Made by a program: the position numbers and the translations under genes
Shown here: one piece after another, positions 1 through 8,600 of the stretch
Layout: each line of letters begins with the position of its first letter
How positions within the stretch are numbered: position 1 is the stretch's first letter
Notes under the pieces: model-generated
The model's input: only the letters and a program-made list of their open reading frames with translations
Databases searched by the model: none
What the model was told of the DNA's origin: nothing
Assembly: GCA_030833145.1 (NCBI GenBank)
Contig: JAURHT010000023.1
Span: 1 to 20,488, forward strand
Origin: Aquirufa sp.
Lineage (GTDB): Bacteria > Bacteroidota > Bacteroidia > Cytophagales > Spirosomataceae
Reading direction: 5' to 3'
DNA length: 20,488 nucleotides

Positions 1-1791
1 AACTACAATGCATCTGCATTTGGTAACGTTTATGTAGAGTATGAGCCAATCAAGGATTTGATCATCAAGTCTTCTATCGGTGGTCAGTATTCAGGTTATG
101 GATATAAAGATTATAACTTCAAGTATTTAGGTGATTCTGAGCCTGAGGCGTCTGATTCATTCTATGAAGGTTCTGGTTATAACTTTGCTTACGTATTTAC
201 AAACACGGCATCTTACAAGACTAAGTGGAGAAAGCATGGCTTAAATGCTTTAATCGGTATGGAAGCATTGAATACAGGAGCTGGTCGTCAGATGTCTGGT
301 TCAGGTATCAATCCATTCTCAATGGATACAGACTTCGTAACTTTATCATCTGTACAATCTCCAGTAGTTAACTCTAACTTATATTCAGGTGTTAATTTCT
401 ACTCTTTATTCTCTAAGTTAGATTATAACTTCAACGAGAAGTATTACTTAACTGGGGTTATTCGTCGTGACGGTTCATCTCGTTTCGGTCCTGAAAATCG
501 TTATGGTATTTTCCCTGCAGTTTCTGCTGCTTGGAGAGTTACTTCTGAGGAATTCATGAAAGATCTACCTGCTATCTCTGATTTAAAAATCCGTGGTGGT
601 TGGGGTTTAATGGGTAACTCGAACAACGTAGACCCAGCTAACCAATTCTCGTTATATGCTGCTAACCGTGGTAATTCATTCTATCCAATTGATGGTCAAT
701 CATCAGGAGCGAACGAAGGTTATTTCCGTTCTCGTATTGGTAACCCAGCTGCGAAGTGGGAGACTTCAGAAACAATGAACATTGGTTTTGATGCAACTCT
801 TTACAATGGTAAGTGGGAAATCGTATTAGACGTTTGGAGAAAAGATACACGTGATTTATTATTCAACGTGCCTCTTCCAGCGGTTGTAGGACCATCTGCT
901 TCTGCACCTTCAGTAAACGTTGCTAAGATGCGTAACCAAGGTATTGATTTCCAAATCATTAACCGTGGTAACTTAACTTCAGATTTGAAATATGAATTAA
1001 CATTCAATAACTCATTCTTGAAGAACGAAATCGTAGCATTTGCTCCAGGTATCACTAACTTAACAGGTGGTGCATTCCGTGGAATTACTCCAGTACGTAT
1101 GGAAGTAGGTCGTTCTCTATCTTCTTTCTACGGATACCAAGTGATCGGTTACTTCAACTCAGCTGCTGAAGTTGCTTCATCTCCAGCTCAAGATGGTAAA
1201 GGCGTAGGTCGTTTCCGTTATGCTGATATCAACGGTGATGGTAAAATCACAACTGATGACCGTACATTCTTAGGTTCTCCAGTTCCTACTTACACAGGTG
1301 GTATTAACGTAGGTTTAACTTACAAGGATTTTGAATTCGCAACGTATTTATATGCGTCTGCTGGAAACAAAATCTGGAACCAATCTAAGTGGTTTACAGA
1401 CTTCTTCGGAACGTTTGAAGGTTCAGGTAAAGGTGAGCGCGCTAAGCAATCATGGACTCCAGAATTAGGAAACAGCGCTGCTGCTCCTATTTGGGAATCA
1501 GCATCTAACTTGTCTACTTCAGCAGGTGCTAACTCATGGTATGTAGAAGATGGTGATTACTTACGTATTCAAAACATCTCATTAGGATACAACATTCCTA
1601 AAGCGTATACTTCTAAGTTAGGTATCAAGCGTGCGAAGTTTACTTTATCTGCTAACAACATCTTGACTTTAACTAAATACAAAGGTTTAGATCCAGGTGT
1701 AGGTGGAGCTGCAGATACAGGATTTGGTATCGATGTGGGTAACTACCCAGTGACTCGTTCATTCAACGCATCTATCAACTTGACTTTTTAA
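1..1791 (+). CDS. SusC/RagA-family TonB-linked outer-membrane transporter, 5'-truncated
   Basis: This is the C-terminal 596 residues of a SusC-type TonB-dependent transporter. The frame is open from base 1, so the start, signal peptide, carboxypeptidase-like domain and plug lie outside the window. What remains is beta-barrel: alternating aromatic and polar strands, the family segment RRDGSSRFGPENRYGIFPA (about residue 155), an EF-hand-like loop DINGDGKITTDD (about 410) typical of SusC barrels, and a C-terminus ending in N-L-T-F, a terminal aromatic as expected for a BAM-recognised last strand. By family knowledge it forms the outer-membrane pore capped by SusD and is powered by TonB/ExbBD. 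The substrate cannot be read from the sequence. It sits 19 bp upstream of the SusD gene. Codon use is strongly biased (GGT, CGT, TTA), which suggests high expression. There is no sign of frameshift. Confidence 0.95.
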   Translation, partial: NYNASAFGNVYVEYEPIKDLIIKSSIGGQYSGYGYKDYNFKYLGDSEPEASDSFYEGSGYNFAYVFTNTASYKTKWRKHGLNALIGMEALNTGAGRQMSGSGINPFSMDTDFVTLSSVQSPVVNSNLYSGVNFYSLFSKLDYNFNEKYYLTGVIRRDGSSRFGPENRYGIFPAVSAAWRVTSEEFMKDLPAISDLKIRGGWGLMGNSNNVDPANQFSLYAANRGNSFYPIDGQSSGANEGYFRSRIGNPAAKWETSETMNIGFDATLYNGKWEIVLDVWRKDTRDLLFNVPLPAVVGPSASAPSVNVAKMRNQGIDFQIINRGNLTSDLKYELTFNNSFLKNEIVAFAPGITNLTGGAFRGITPVRMEVGRSLSSFYGYQVIGYFNSAAEVASSPAQDGKGVGRFRYADINGDGKITTDDRTFLGSPVPTYTGGINVGLTYKDFEFATYLYASAGNKIWNQSKWFTDFFGTFEGSGKGERAKQSWTPELGNSAAAPIWESASNLSTSAGANSWYVEDGDYLRIQNISLGYNIPKAYTSKLGIKRAKFTLSANNILTLTKYKGLDPGVGGAADTGFGIDVGNYPVTRSFNASINLTF

Positions 1792-1810
1792 TTAGCGAAA
1801 GCCATATTTA

Positions 1811-3571
1811 ATGAATAAGAAAATGAAAAATAATCAGATTTTTAAGCGAATCGCTTTAGTGAGTGTGTCAGCTCTTACGTTGACCTTCGCTTGTAAGGAT
1901 CAGTTTTTAGAAGTTCCGCCAACAGCCTCTTTGGCTCAAGCGCAATTATCTTCTAAGGCTGGTGTAGAAGGTACCTTGATTGGTGCTTACGCTCAGTTAG
2001 CTGCAAAAGGCTATTCTCGTCTTGCTGCAGGTAATAACTGGGTATGGGGTTCTATCCGTGGTGGAGAGAGCAATAAAGGAACCGATCCAGGTGACTACTC
2101 TAATATCAACACAATGCAACGTTACGAGGTTCAACCTACGGATGGTGACTTGAATGATACTTGGAGAGCAAAATACGAAGGTATCGCTCGTTGTAATGCG
2201 ACTATCAATTTAGCAAATGGTTCGAAAGAATTATCTGCTGCTGATAAGACTCGTATTATTGGTGAAGCACGTTTCTTACGCGGCCACTACTACTTCGAAT
2301 TAAAGAAGTTATTTAACTCTGTTCCTTATGTGGATGAGACGTTAGATTACGGAAAAGGAATCGAAAAAGTAGCTAACACAGAAGCATTCTGGGATAAGAT
2401 CGAAGCTGACTTTGCTTTTGCTTATGCAAACTTGCCAGCTACTTCTTCTTCTGCAGGTCGTGCTAACAAATGGGCTGCTCAAGCTTATTTAGGAAAAGTG
2501 TTATTGTACCAAGGAAAGTTTGCTGATGCGAAAGCGAAGTTTACTGATGTAATTGCGAACGGTGTAACTACGAATGGTAAGAAATACGGTTTAGTTCCTA
2601 AGTTTGCTGAAATCTTCAATGCGGAGAATGACAACAACGAGGAGGCAGTATTTGCTATCCAATCTTCAATGAACACAGGTAACGTGAATAACGCGAACGG
2701 TTTCGATGACTTGAACTACCCATACAATACGGGTTCAGATGGTCCAGGTAACTGCTGCGGATTCTTCCAACCATCATTCTCGATGGCAAATGCTTACCGT
2801 ACTGTTAATGGTTTACCAATCTTAACTGAGACAGCTGGAGCACCAGATTATAACTTAGCTGCTAACGCAGTGAAGAATGACTTTGGTATCAACTCTTCAG
2901 CAGCATTTACAGAAGATGCAGGTCCGTTAGATCCTCGTATTGACCACACTATCGGTCGTCGTGGTATCCAATACTTAGACTGGATCGAGCACCCAGGTGC
3001 TAACTGGATTCGTAAGCAAGATTATGCTGGTCCATATTCTCCTAAGAAATACGTTTACTACAAGCGTCAAGAGAATACTTTAACGGACGGTTCTTCTTGG
3101 ACACGTGGTTATGCAACAATGAACTTCAACATTATTCGTTTCGCAGACGTTTTATTAATGGCTGCTGAGGCTGAAATTGAAGCTGGTTCATTAACAACTG
3201 CTTTAGGTTATATCAACCAAGTACGTAATCGTGCAGCTAACCCTGCTGGTTTCGTAATGAAAGGTGGAGTTGCTGAAGCGAACTATGTAATCGCACCATA
3301 TTCTGCATTTGCGGATAAAGCTGCTGCACAAAAAGCGGTTCGTATGGAGCGTTTATTAGAATTAGCAACAGAAGGTCACCGTTTCTTCGACTTAGTTCGT
3401 TGGGGTACAGACGTTACTACGTTAAATGCTTATTTAGCGTATGAGTCTAAATTCTTAGTAACTAAGTTTGGTGGAGCTGCTTACCAAGCTACGGATCAGT
3501 ATTTACCTATCCCACAAGCTCAAATCGATATCCAAGGTACTTCTATCTTGAAGCAAAACGCAGGATATTAA
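1811..3571 (+). CDS. SusD/RagB-family nutrient-binding outer-membrane lipoprotein
   Basis: A 586-residue SusD homologue, the lid and binding partner of the upstream SusC barrel. The N-terminus is a lipoprotein signal: basic NKKMKNNQIFKR, a hydrophobic stretch, then T-F-A-C with the lipidated Cys at residue 28 followed by K-D. Family hallmarks follow. RFLRGHYYFELKKLF and NKWAAQAYLGKVLLYQGKF are the helical TPR-like core. N-C-C-G-F-F-Q-P lies in the middle. Near the C-terminus are IIRFADVLLMAAEAEIEAG, GYINQVRNRA, ERLLELATEGHRFFDLVRWG and YLPIPQAQID. Length matches the family. A second ATG four codons in is also possible. No Shine-Dalgarno sequence is present, as is usual for Bacteroidota. It shares biased codon use with SusC and is followed by a strong terminator, so SusC-SusD probably close a transcription unit. 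The ligand is unknown. Confidence 0.95.
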   Translation: MNKKMKNNQIFKRIALVSVSALTLTFACKDQFLEVPPTASLAQAQLSSKAGVEGTLIGAYAQLAAKGYSRLAAGNNWVWGSIRGGESNKGTDPGDYSNINTMQRYEVQPTDGDLNDTWRAKYEGIARCNATINLANGSKELSAADKTRIIGEARFLRGHYYFELKKLFNSVPYVDETLDYGKGIEKVANTEAFWDKIEADFAFAYANLPATSSSAGRANKWAAQAYLGKVLLYQGKFADAKAKFTDVIANGVTTNGKKYGLVPKFAEIFNAENDNNEEAVFAIQSSMNTGNVNNANGFDDLNYPYNTGSDGPGNCCGFFQPSFSMANAYRTVNGLPILTETAGAPDYNLAANAVKNDFGINSSAAFTEDAGPLDPRIDHTIGRRGIQYLDWIEHPGANWIRKQDYAGPYSPKKYVYYKRQENTLTDGSSWTRGYATMNFNIIRFADVLLMAAEAEIEAGSLTTALGYINQVRNRAANPAGFVMKGGVAEANYVIAPYSAFADKAAAQKAVRMERLLELATEGHRFFDLVRWGTDVTTLNAYLAYESKFLVTKFGGAAYQATDQYLPIPQAQIDIQGTSILKQNAGY

Positions 3572-3589
3572 TTTGTTCTAATTTTTCTT

Positions 3590-3621
3590 AAAAAAGGTGG
3601 GATATTAATCCCACCTTTTTT
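3590..3621 (+). terminator. Intrinsic terminator after the SusC-SusD unit
   Basis: A perfect 13-bp stem with a 6-nt loop (arms 3590-3602 and 3609-3621, core GGTGGGA/TCCCACC) begins 18 bases after the SusD stop. Its arms end in A6 and T6, so the descending arm gives the U-tract on the plus strand, and the mirror A-tract could also terminate minus-strand transcripts. The only coding sequence directly upstream is SusD. Confidence 0.9.
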
Positions 3622-3648
3622 ATTTTCGCTTAAGTTTAAAATTGCCCT

Positions 3649-6600
3649 ATGAAGCCTATTTTCGCCTATTTATTATTAGCTAGTACCTTGCTAGTTTCCT
3701 CTTGTAAAAACACCACTACTTTCGAGCTTTTATCCGGTGATGATACTGGTATTCATTTTTCAAATAAGATCGTGGAGAACGATTCTTTGACCATTTTGAA
3801 GTATGAATACCTCTACAACGGAAGCGGTGTGGGCATGGGAGATTTTAATAATGATGGACTTTTGGATATCTTATTCTCTGGTTCTCAAGCGAACGCTACC
3901 TTGTATTTAAATAAGGGAGAGATGAAGTTTGAAGAGTTAGGTAAAGCTTCAGGTTTAGATACGAAAGATCGTTGGTGTTCTGGTGTTAGTTTGGTAGATA
4001 TTAATGGCGACGGTTTATTAGATGTCTATGTTTCTGCAACGATGAAGAATGCAGAGCGTGATCGCCAGAATATGCTTTTTGTTAACCAAGGAATTAAAGA
4101 CGGGAAGCCAAGTTTTAAAGAAATGGCTGCCGAGTATGGAATTAATGACAATGGCCATAGTGAGCACGCGGCTTTCTTTGATTATGATCGAGACGGGGAT
4201 TTAGATCTCTATGTTTTGACAGATGTAATTGATCAAGTTCCTTCGCTCTATCGCCCTAAAGTGACAGATGGATCCTATCCGAATACGGATCGTATGTACC
4301 GCAACGATTGGTCGAAAGAAAAGAATCATCCGGTGTTTACGAATGTGTCGAAAGAGGCTGGTATAACGATTGAGGGCTATGGTTTAGGGATTAATATCTG
4401 TGATATCAACCAAGATAACTGGCCAGACATCTATGTGACGAATGATTATGTGTCGGATGACATTTTATATATCAATAATCACGACGGGACATTTACGGAT
4501 CAGGCCAAAGCGTATTTCAAACACACGAGTTTATCTGCGATGGGTAATGACGTGGCGGATATCAATAATGACGGACGTCCGGATATCGTCGCTTTGGATA
4601 TGCTACCAAAGGACAATGAGCGTAAGAAGCAATTAGCGCCACCTAACAGCTACCAGTCCTACCAAAACAGTGATTTGCACGGATATACCTACCAGTACAT
4701 GCGCAATTCTTTGCAGTTAAACGCTGGGAAAAAGGCGGACGGATCTCCGGTACCTTTCCAAGAAATAAGCTTGCTGGCAGGTGTTGCAGAGACAGAATGG
4801 AGCTGGTGTCCTTCTTTAGCTGATTTTGATAATGATGGATTCCGTGATTTGATGATCACGAATGGTTTTCCACGGGACGTAACGGATCGTGATTTTATGT
4901 TATACCGGGCAAATTCTGCTCGTCTAGCGTCAGATGCTATTCTTTTAGAGCAAATGCCGGTGATCAAGGTAAATAATTATGCCTTCAAGAATAAGGGAGG
5001 TATGCACTTTGACGATGTGAGTGCTGCTTGGGGAATTCAGCGTCCTTCTTTTTCAAATGGAGCTTCTTATGGGGATTTAGATAATGATGGTGACCTTGAT
5101 TACGTCGTGAATAATATCAATGACGAGGCTTTTGTTTATAAAAATAACACGGTAGAGACGAATGCAGATAAAGGACATTATTTGCGGGTAAAGTTTGAAG
5201 GAAAGGGCCAAAACACGCAAGGAATCGGTACTCGCATCGAGGGTGTTTATGCGGATGGCACCTATTTCTATTACGAGAATTCGCCTTTTAGAGGTTACTT
5301 ATCAAGTGTGGAAGCGGTGGCACATATTGGATTAGGCGCGAAGCAGAAGGTTAAGGAATTGCGAATTATTTGGCCAAATGATTCCATGCAAGTGATTTCA
5401 AAACCAGGGGTGGATCAAATTCTGAAGGTGAAAATGGCGGATGCGAAGCAGCCGTATGTTTCTTTATATCAGCAGCAAACAGCTTTATTGCAAGATGTGA
5501 CGGATCAAATGCAATTAACCGATGTGCACAAAGAAATGGACTTTATTGACTTCAATTTCCAAAGTTTGATTCCATTCAAAATGTCCCAATTGGGGCCCGG
5601 TGCTTCCGTGGGGGATGTGAATGGTGATGGTTTGGAAGACTTCTTTGTGGGAGGTGCGAAATTTTACTCCGGAATTTTCTATTTACAACAAGCCTCAGGA
5701 AAATTCACCACTAAATACCTGGAGGGAGTCGCGGAGAAGAAGGAGAAATTAGGGGAGGACCTTGGTTCGCTTTTGATCGATATGGACCGCGATGGAGATT
5801 TGGATTTATACATTGCAAGAGGTGGAACAGAGGGGAAAATAGGCGCAGCGAGTTTTCAAGATGTGGTTTATGCGAATGATGGAAAAGGAAACTTTAGTTT
5901 AGTCGCTTCAGCCTTACCTAGTTTCACCGAGAGTAATGCGGCGGTTAGAGCGGTGGACTTTGATAGGGATGGAGACTTAGATCTTTTTGTGAGTGGACGT
6001 AATGTACCATTCTCATATCCACAAGGAACTCCATCCCGTTTATTACGTAATGATTCGAAAGCAGGAACGATTAAATATACCGATGCAACAGCTCAATGGG
6101 CTCCTGATTTGTTGAAGCCAGCTTTGGCTTGTGATGCGATTTGGACGGATTTGAATAACGATGGTTGGTCAGATTTAGTGGTGGCTGGAGAGTTTATGCC
6201 GATTCAACTATATCAAAATGAGAAAGGTCATTTAGTGAAATTAGAAAAAACAGGATTAGAGGAGATGACGGGACTTTGGGGTTCTGTGGCTGCGGCTGAT
6301 TTTGACCAAGATGGAGATATGGATTTAGTAGCAGGCAATATGGGTAAGAATACCTTGTTACGTGCAAATGCGAAACAGCCAGTAGATGTATTGCACGGAG
6401 ATGTGGATGGAAATGGCGTGTATGACGTATTTCCGTTCGTTTATTTCCAAAGTGCTGCTGGGGTGCCGGTTTCTGCACCTTTGTTTGGCAAAGATGACGT
6501 TCATAAACAATTGAATTCGACGCGTCAGCGCTGGGTGTATTACAAGGATTATGGTATGATTACGCAAGATGATTTCTTGACGGAAAAAGAAAAGGCGAAA

Positions 6601-7134
6601 GCGTCGAAATTATCTTTTACGGAGAATGCATCAATGTATATCGAGAATCTGGGTGGAGGACGCTTTAAAGTGCAGGCTTTGCCTGATTTGGCGCAGGTGT
6701 CAGCCATGAACGGAATGCAGATTTTGGATATTAATGCGGACGGTTATTTAGATATTCTCTATGTAGGTAATAATTACGCCAATGAAGTGGCAATGGGCCG
6801 CTATGATGCTTCGAATGGTGGGGTGTTATTAGGCAATGGGAAAGGTTTCACGTATGCGCAGAATTCAGGAATGATGGTTCCGGCAGATGCGAAATCCTTA
6901 GTGGGTATTCAAGTAGGTTCTGAACTAGCGTTTATAGCTTTGCAGAATAGAGGGCCTATGAAAGTATTTAAACCTACGGGTTCTTTTGTAAAAGCTGCAG
7001 TAAAGCTTGGTGCGTCGTTTAATTATACTTTGAACGGTCACAAACAAAAGATGGATTGGAACTATGGCTCTTCTTATTTAAGCCAAAGCGCCAGCGCGCA
7101 AGCGTTCATCCCGAAGGGAGCAAAACTGAATTAA
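3649..7134 (+). CDS. FG-GAP/VCBS repeat lipoprotein with central ASPIC/UnbV domain (CRTAC1-like)
   Basis: A 1161-residue exported lipoprotein. The signal peptide ends V-S-S-C with Cys19 as the lipid anchor. I count about fourteen Ca-binding FG-GAP/VCBS loops of the D-x-N/D-x-D-G-x-x-D type, for example FNNDGLLDILF near residue 65, DYDRDGDLDLYV, DLDNDGDLDYVV, DMDRDGDLDLYI and DINADGYLDILY near 1027. These suggest two beta-propellers, about 55-500 and 640-1080. Between them, about 515-592, is an ASPIC/UnbV domain: GIGTRIEG, the conserved GYLSS, HIGLG, and a WP turn. Such proteins are often called RNA-binding by automated pipelines, which is not supported here. They frequently sit beside SusC/SusD pairs in Cytophagales and are probably surface or periplasmic binding or adhesion proteins. 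A terminator separates it from SusD. Its stop codon overlaps that of the convergent gene. Confidence 0.9.
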   Translation: MKPIFAYLLLASTLLVSSCKNTTTFELLSGDDTGIHFSNKIVENDSLTILKYEYLYNGSGVGMGDFNNDGLLDILFSGSQANATLYLNKGEMKFEELGKASGLDTKDRWCSGVSLVDINGDGLLDVYVSATMKNAERDRQNMLFVNQGIKDGKPSFKEMAAEYGINDNGHSEHAAFFDYDRDGDLDLYVLTDVIDQVPSLYRPKVTDGSYPNTDRMYRNDWSKEKNHPVFTNVSKEAGITIEGYGLGINICDINQDNWPDIYVTNDYVSDDILYINNHDGTFTDQAKAYFKHTSLSAMGNDVADINNDGRPDIVALDMLPKDNERKKQLAPPNSYQSYQNSDLHGYTYQYMRNSLQLNAGKKADGSPVPFQEISLLAGVAETEWSWCPSLADFDNDGFRDLMITNGFPRDVTDRDFMLYRANSARLASDAILLEQMPVIKVNNYAFKNKGGMHFDDVSAAWGIQRPSFSNGASYGDLDNDGDLDYVVNNINDEAFVYKNNTVETNADKGHYLRVKFEGKGQNTQGIGTRIEGVYADGTYFYYENSPFRGYLSSVEAVAHIGLGAKQKVKELRIIWPNDSMQVISKPGVDQILKVKMADAKQPYVSLYQQQTALLQDVTDQMQLTDVHKEMDFIDFNFQSLIPFKMSQLGPGASVGDVNGDGLEDFFVGGAKFYSGIFYLQQASGKFTTKYLEGVAEKKEKLGEDLGSLLIDMDRDGDLDLYIARGGTEGKIGAASFQDVVYANDGKGNFSLVASALPSFTESNAAVRAVDFDRDGDLDLFVSGRNVPFSYPQGTPSRLLRNDSKAGTIKYTDATAQWAPDLLKPALACDAIWTDLNNDGWSDLVVAGEFMPIQLYQNEKGHLVKLEKTGLEEMTGLWGSVAAADFDQDGDMDLVAGNMGKNTLLRANAKQPVDVLHGDVDGNGVYDVFPFVYFQSAAGVPVSAPLFGKDDVHKQLNSTRQRWVYYKDYGMITQDDFLTEKEKAKASKLSFTENASMYIENLGGGRFKVQALPDLAQVSAMNGMQILDINADGYLDILYVGNNYANEVAMGRYDASNGGVLLGNGKGFTYAQNSGMMVPADAKSLVGIQVGSELAFIALQNRGPMKVFKPTGSFVKAAVKLGASFNYTLNGHKQKMDWNYGSSYLSQSASAQAFIPKGAKLN

Positions 7135-8600
7135 CGAATCGTATTTCGTAAAAGTCTAATCTGAAGGCCAGGTGTTAGTTTAACGCCTGGCTTTGGTTTT
7201 CCAAACTGAAAATTCCCTAATAAAAGATCGATATCGCCATCTTTGTCGAAATCCCCTGCATCCATTGACATGTACCGAGCATCATCTGGAAGGTTTAAGT
7301 TACTCACTTGAAATTGTAGCTTTCCTTGGTTTTGGAAGTATAAGAATGATTCATTTTGGCCCTTGTCATTTTCAGAAAAGAAGGCAATCATCGCTAAATC
7401 AATATCCCCATCCGCATCAAAATCTCTCGCGAGTGTTTTTGTGGCACCATAGGCTGGGTAGAAATAGCCTTCTTTGAAATTGTTCTTCTGGTCATTTAAA
7501 AAGACGTGAATGCCGTGGTAGGCCTTCTTTATGATGGAATTGTCCGCATTATCGCCATTGGAAATAATGATATCATCGAATCCATCCTTGTTTAAGTCAG
7601 CGACCTCCATATAGCTACTTCCCCAAACGGCGTCAAATTGTAGCAAAGGTTTCTCCACAAACAGTCCATTGCCTTTGTTTATAAAGAGCGATACGCCTTC
7701 ATTTGCCTCTGCCATCAACACTAAAATATCAGGCTTTCCGTCCTTCGAATAATCCTTTATAATCACATTTCTGGATCCAGGTTGCGACTTTAATACGTGC
7801 CTCTCTTTGCTTTTCCCATCTACCCAAACCAATTGCCCCGCTTGGTACCCGTATTCACAGATCAAATAATCCATCGTCCCATCGCCATTAAAGTCAGCTA
7901 CTTGCATATCAACGGGACGCTTCAAGCCATCCACTAATTTGACTAGTTTATTTTTAGGCTGAACTTCGTACAAGGCGCCGATTTTTTCATCGTTAGGAAG
8001 TATTTTTCCTATGCTTAACAGGTAATGGGTATTTTGTAGAAAGGCCGTATGGACGTTAGGACTAGGCGTTCTCAGGGTAGCATTAACGTGAAGTTGACTA
8101 TCTAAAATAAGGGTTTCGTTTGTATTCAGCCCTAACCAAGCTTCCGCTTTAGTGGGGTGTATTTTAACGGAGGTGATTCTGCCTGACAGATAGGTAGGAG
8201 AAATGAAGTCTTCTTGTTTAAAATGAAGCGTTGAGGTGGAGATATGACTTTTTGCTTTTTGTGGAAGCGGATTTTCTGGAGCATTCGTCACATAATAATC
8301 GACGATTGCCTGCCAGTCTTCCATACTCATGGCCGGCGTATCCGGATAGATTTTCATCGCTACAGCAGTTTGGAATTGTTCCTCTGGAATTTGGGCAGCT
8401 AATTCGAATTTATTGCGCATACCCATGCGGTAGGACATATCCAGTAGGACTTTGTCGTTCCAGGTTTTTTTGTCCAAAAGGCTCGGATCTGGAAACTTAT
8501 GGCAAGAACTACAGTTTTCTTTAGCTAACTCTTCTCCTGTTTTTTTAGAACTACAAGCAAAAGTCAATAAGGCAATAAAAATGATAGCTACAATTCTCAT
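7131..8600 (-). CDS. Heme c-motif plus FG-GAP/VCBS repeat lipoprotein
   Basis: A 489-residue lipoprotein. The signal peptide ends T-F-A-C with lipidated Cys16. Immediately after it is a small cytochrome-c-like region: C-S-S-C-H at residues 30-34 (covalent heme c site, His34 as proximal ligand) followed by FPDPSLL, with a plausible distal Met near residue 91 in TPAMSMEDWQAIVDYY. From about residue 240 there are about five FG-GAP loops (DFNGDGTMD, DYSKDGKPD, DLNKDGFDD, DFDADGDID, DFDKDGDID) consistent with one beta-propeller. This heme-plus-propeller layout recurs in Bacteroidota, but I know of no established function. Electron transfer or heme-dependent binding at the envelope is inference. 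Its ATG overlaps the PBP1A stop as ATGA, which suggests translational coupling. Its stop shares the palindrome TTAA with the convergent gene. Confidence 0.88.
   Translation of the reverse strand: MRIVAIIFIALLTFACSSKKTGEELAKENCSSCHKFPDPSLLDKKTWNDKVLLDMSYRMGMRNKFELAAQIPEEQFQTAVAMKIYPDTPAMSMEDWQAIVDYYVTNAPENPLPQKAKSHISTSTLHFKQEDFISPTYLSGRITSVKIHPTKAEAWLGLNTNETLILDSQLHVNATLRTPSPNVHTAFLQNTHYLLSIGKILPNDEKIGALYEVQPKNKLVKLVDGLKRPVDMQVADFNGDGTMDYLICEYGYQAGQLVWVDGKSKERHVLKSQPGSRNVIIKDYSKDGKPDILVLMAEANEGVSLFINKGNGLFVEKPLLQFDAVWGSSYMEVADLNKDGFDDIIISNGDNADNSIIKKAYHGIHVFLNDQKNNFKEGYFYPAYGATKTLARDFDADGDIDLAMIAFFSENDKGQNESFLYFQNQGKLQFQVSNLNLPDDARYMSMDAGDFDKDGDIDLLLGNFQFGKPKPGVKLTPGLQIRLLRNTIR
7164..7194 (+). 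terminator. Candidate terminator for the FG-GAP/UnbV gene, inside the convergent gene
   Basis: A 14-bp stem including two G-T wobbles (arms 7164-7177 and 7181-7194, core GCCAGG/CCTGGC, 3-nt loop) starts 29 bases after the plus-strand stop codon at 7134. It is followed on the plus strand by T-rich sequence (GGTTTT) to 7200. It lies wholly within the 3' end of the minus-strand coding region, so it could equally be a by-product of that protein sequence. Confidence 0.5.

Noticed and set aside
1..57. The SusC gene as a complete gene starting at a TTG near base 58
   Set aside because: The frame is open from base 1 with barrel-like sequence and there is no signal peptide, so the gene is cut by the window edge.
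3631..3638. TAAGTTTA as a promoter box for the FG-GAP/UnbV gene
   Set aside because: It misses the final G of TAnnTTTG, would leave only a few bases of leader, and has no clear -33 element. The gene's promoter is left unassigned.
7087..7102. GCGC-rich repeats near the end of the FG-GAP/UnbV gene as a minus-strand terminator
   Set aside because: The possible stem is short and imperfect and has no T-tract on either strand.
3649..7134. RNA-binding function for the ASPIC/UnbV protein
   Set aside because: That label comes from an early domain name. The lipoprotein signal and Ca-binding propeller repeats point to an envelope protein.
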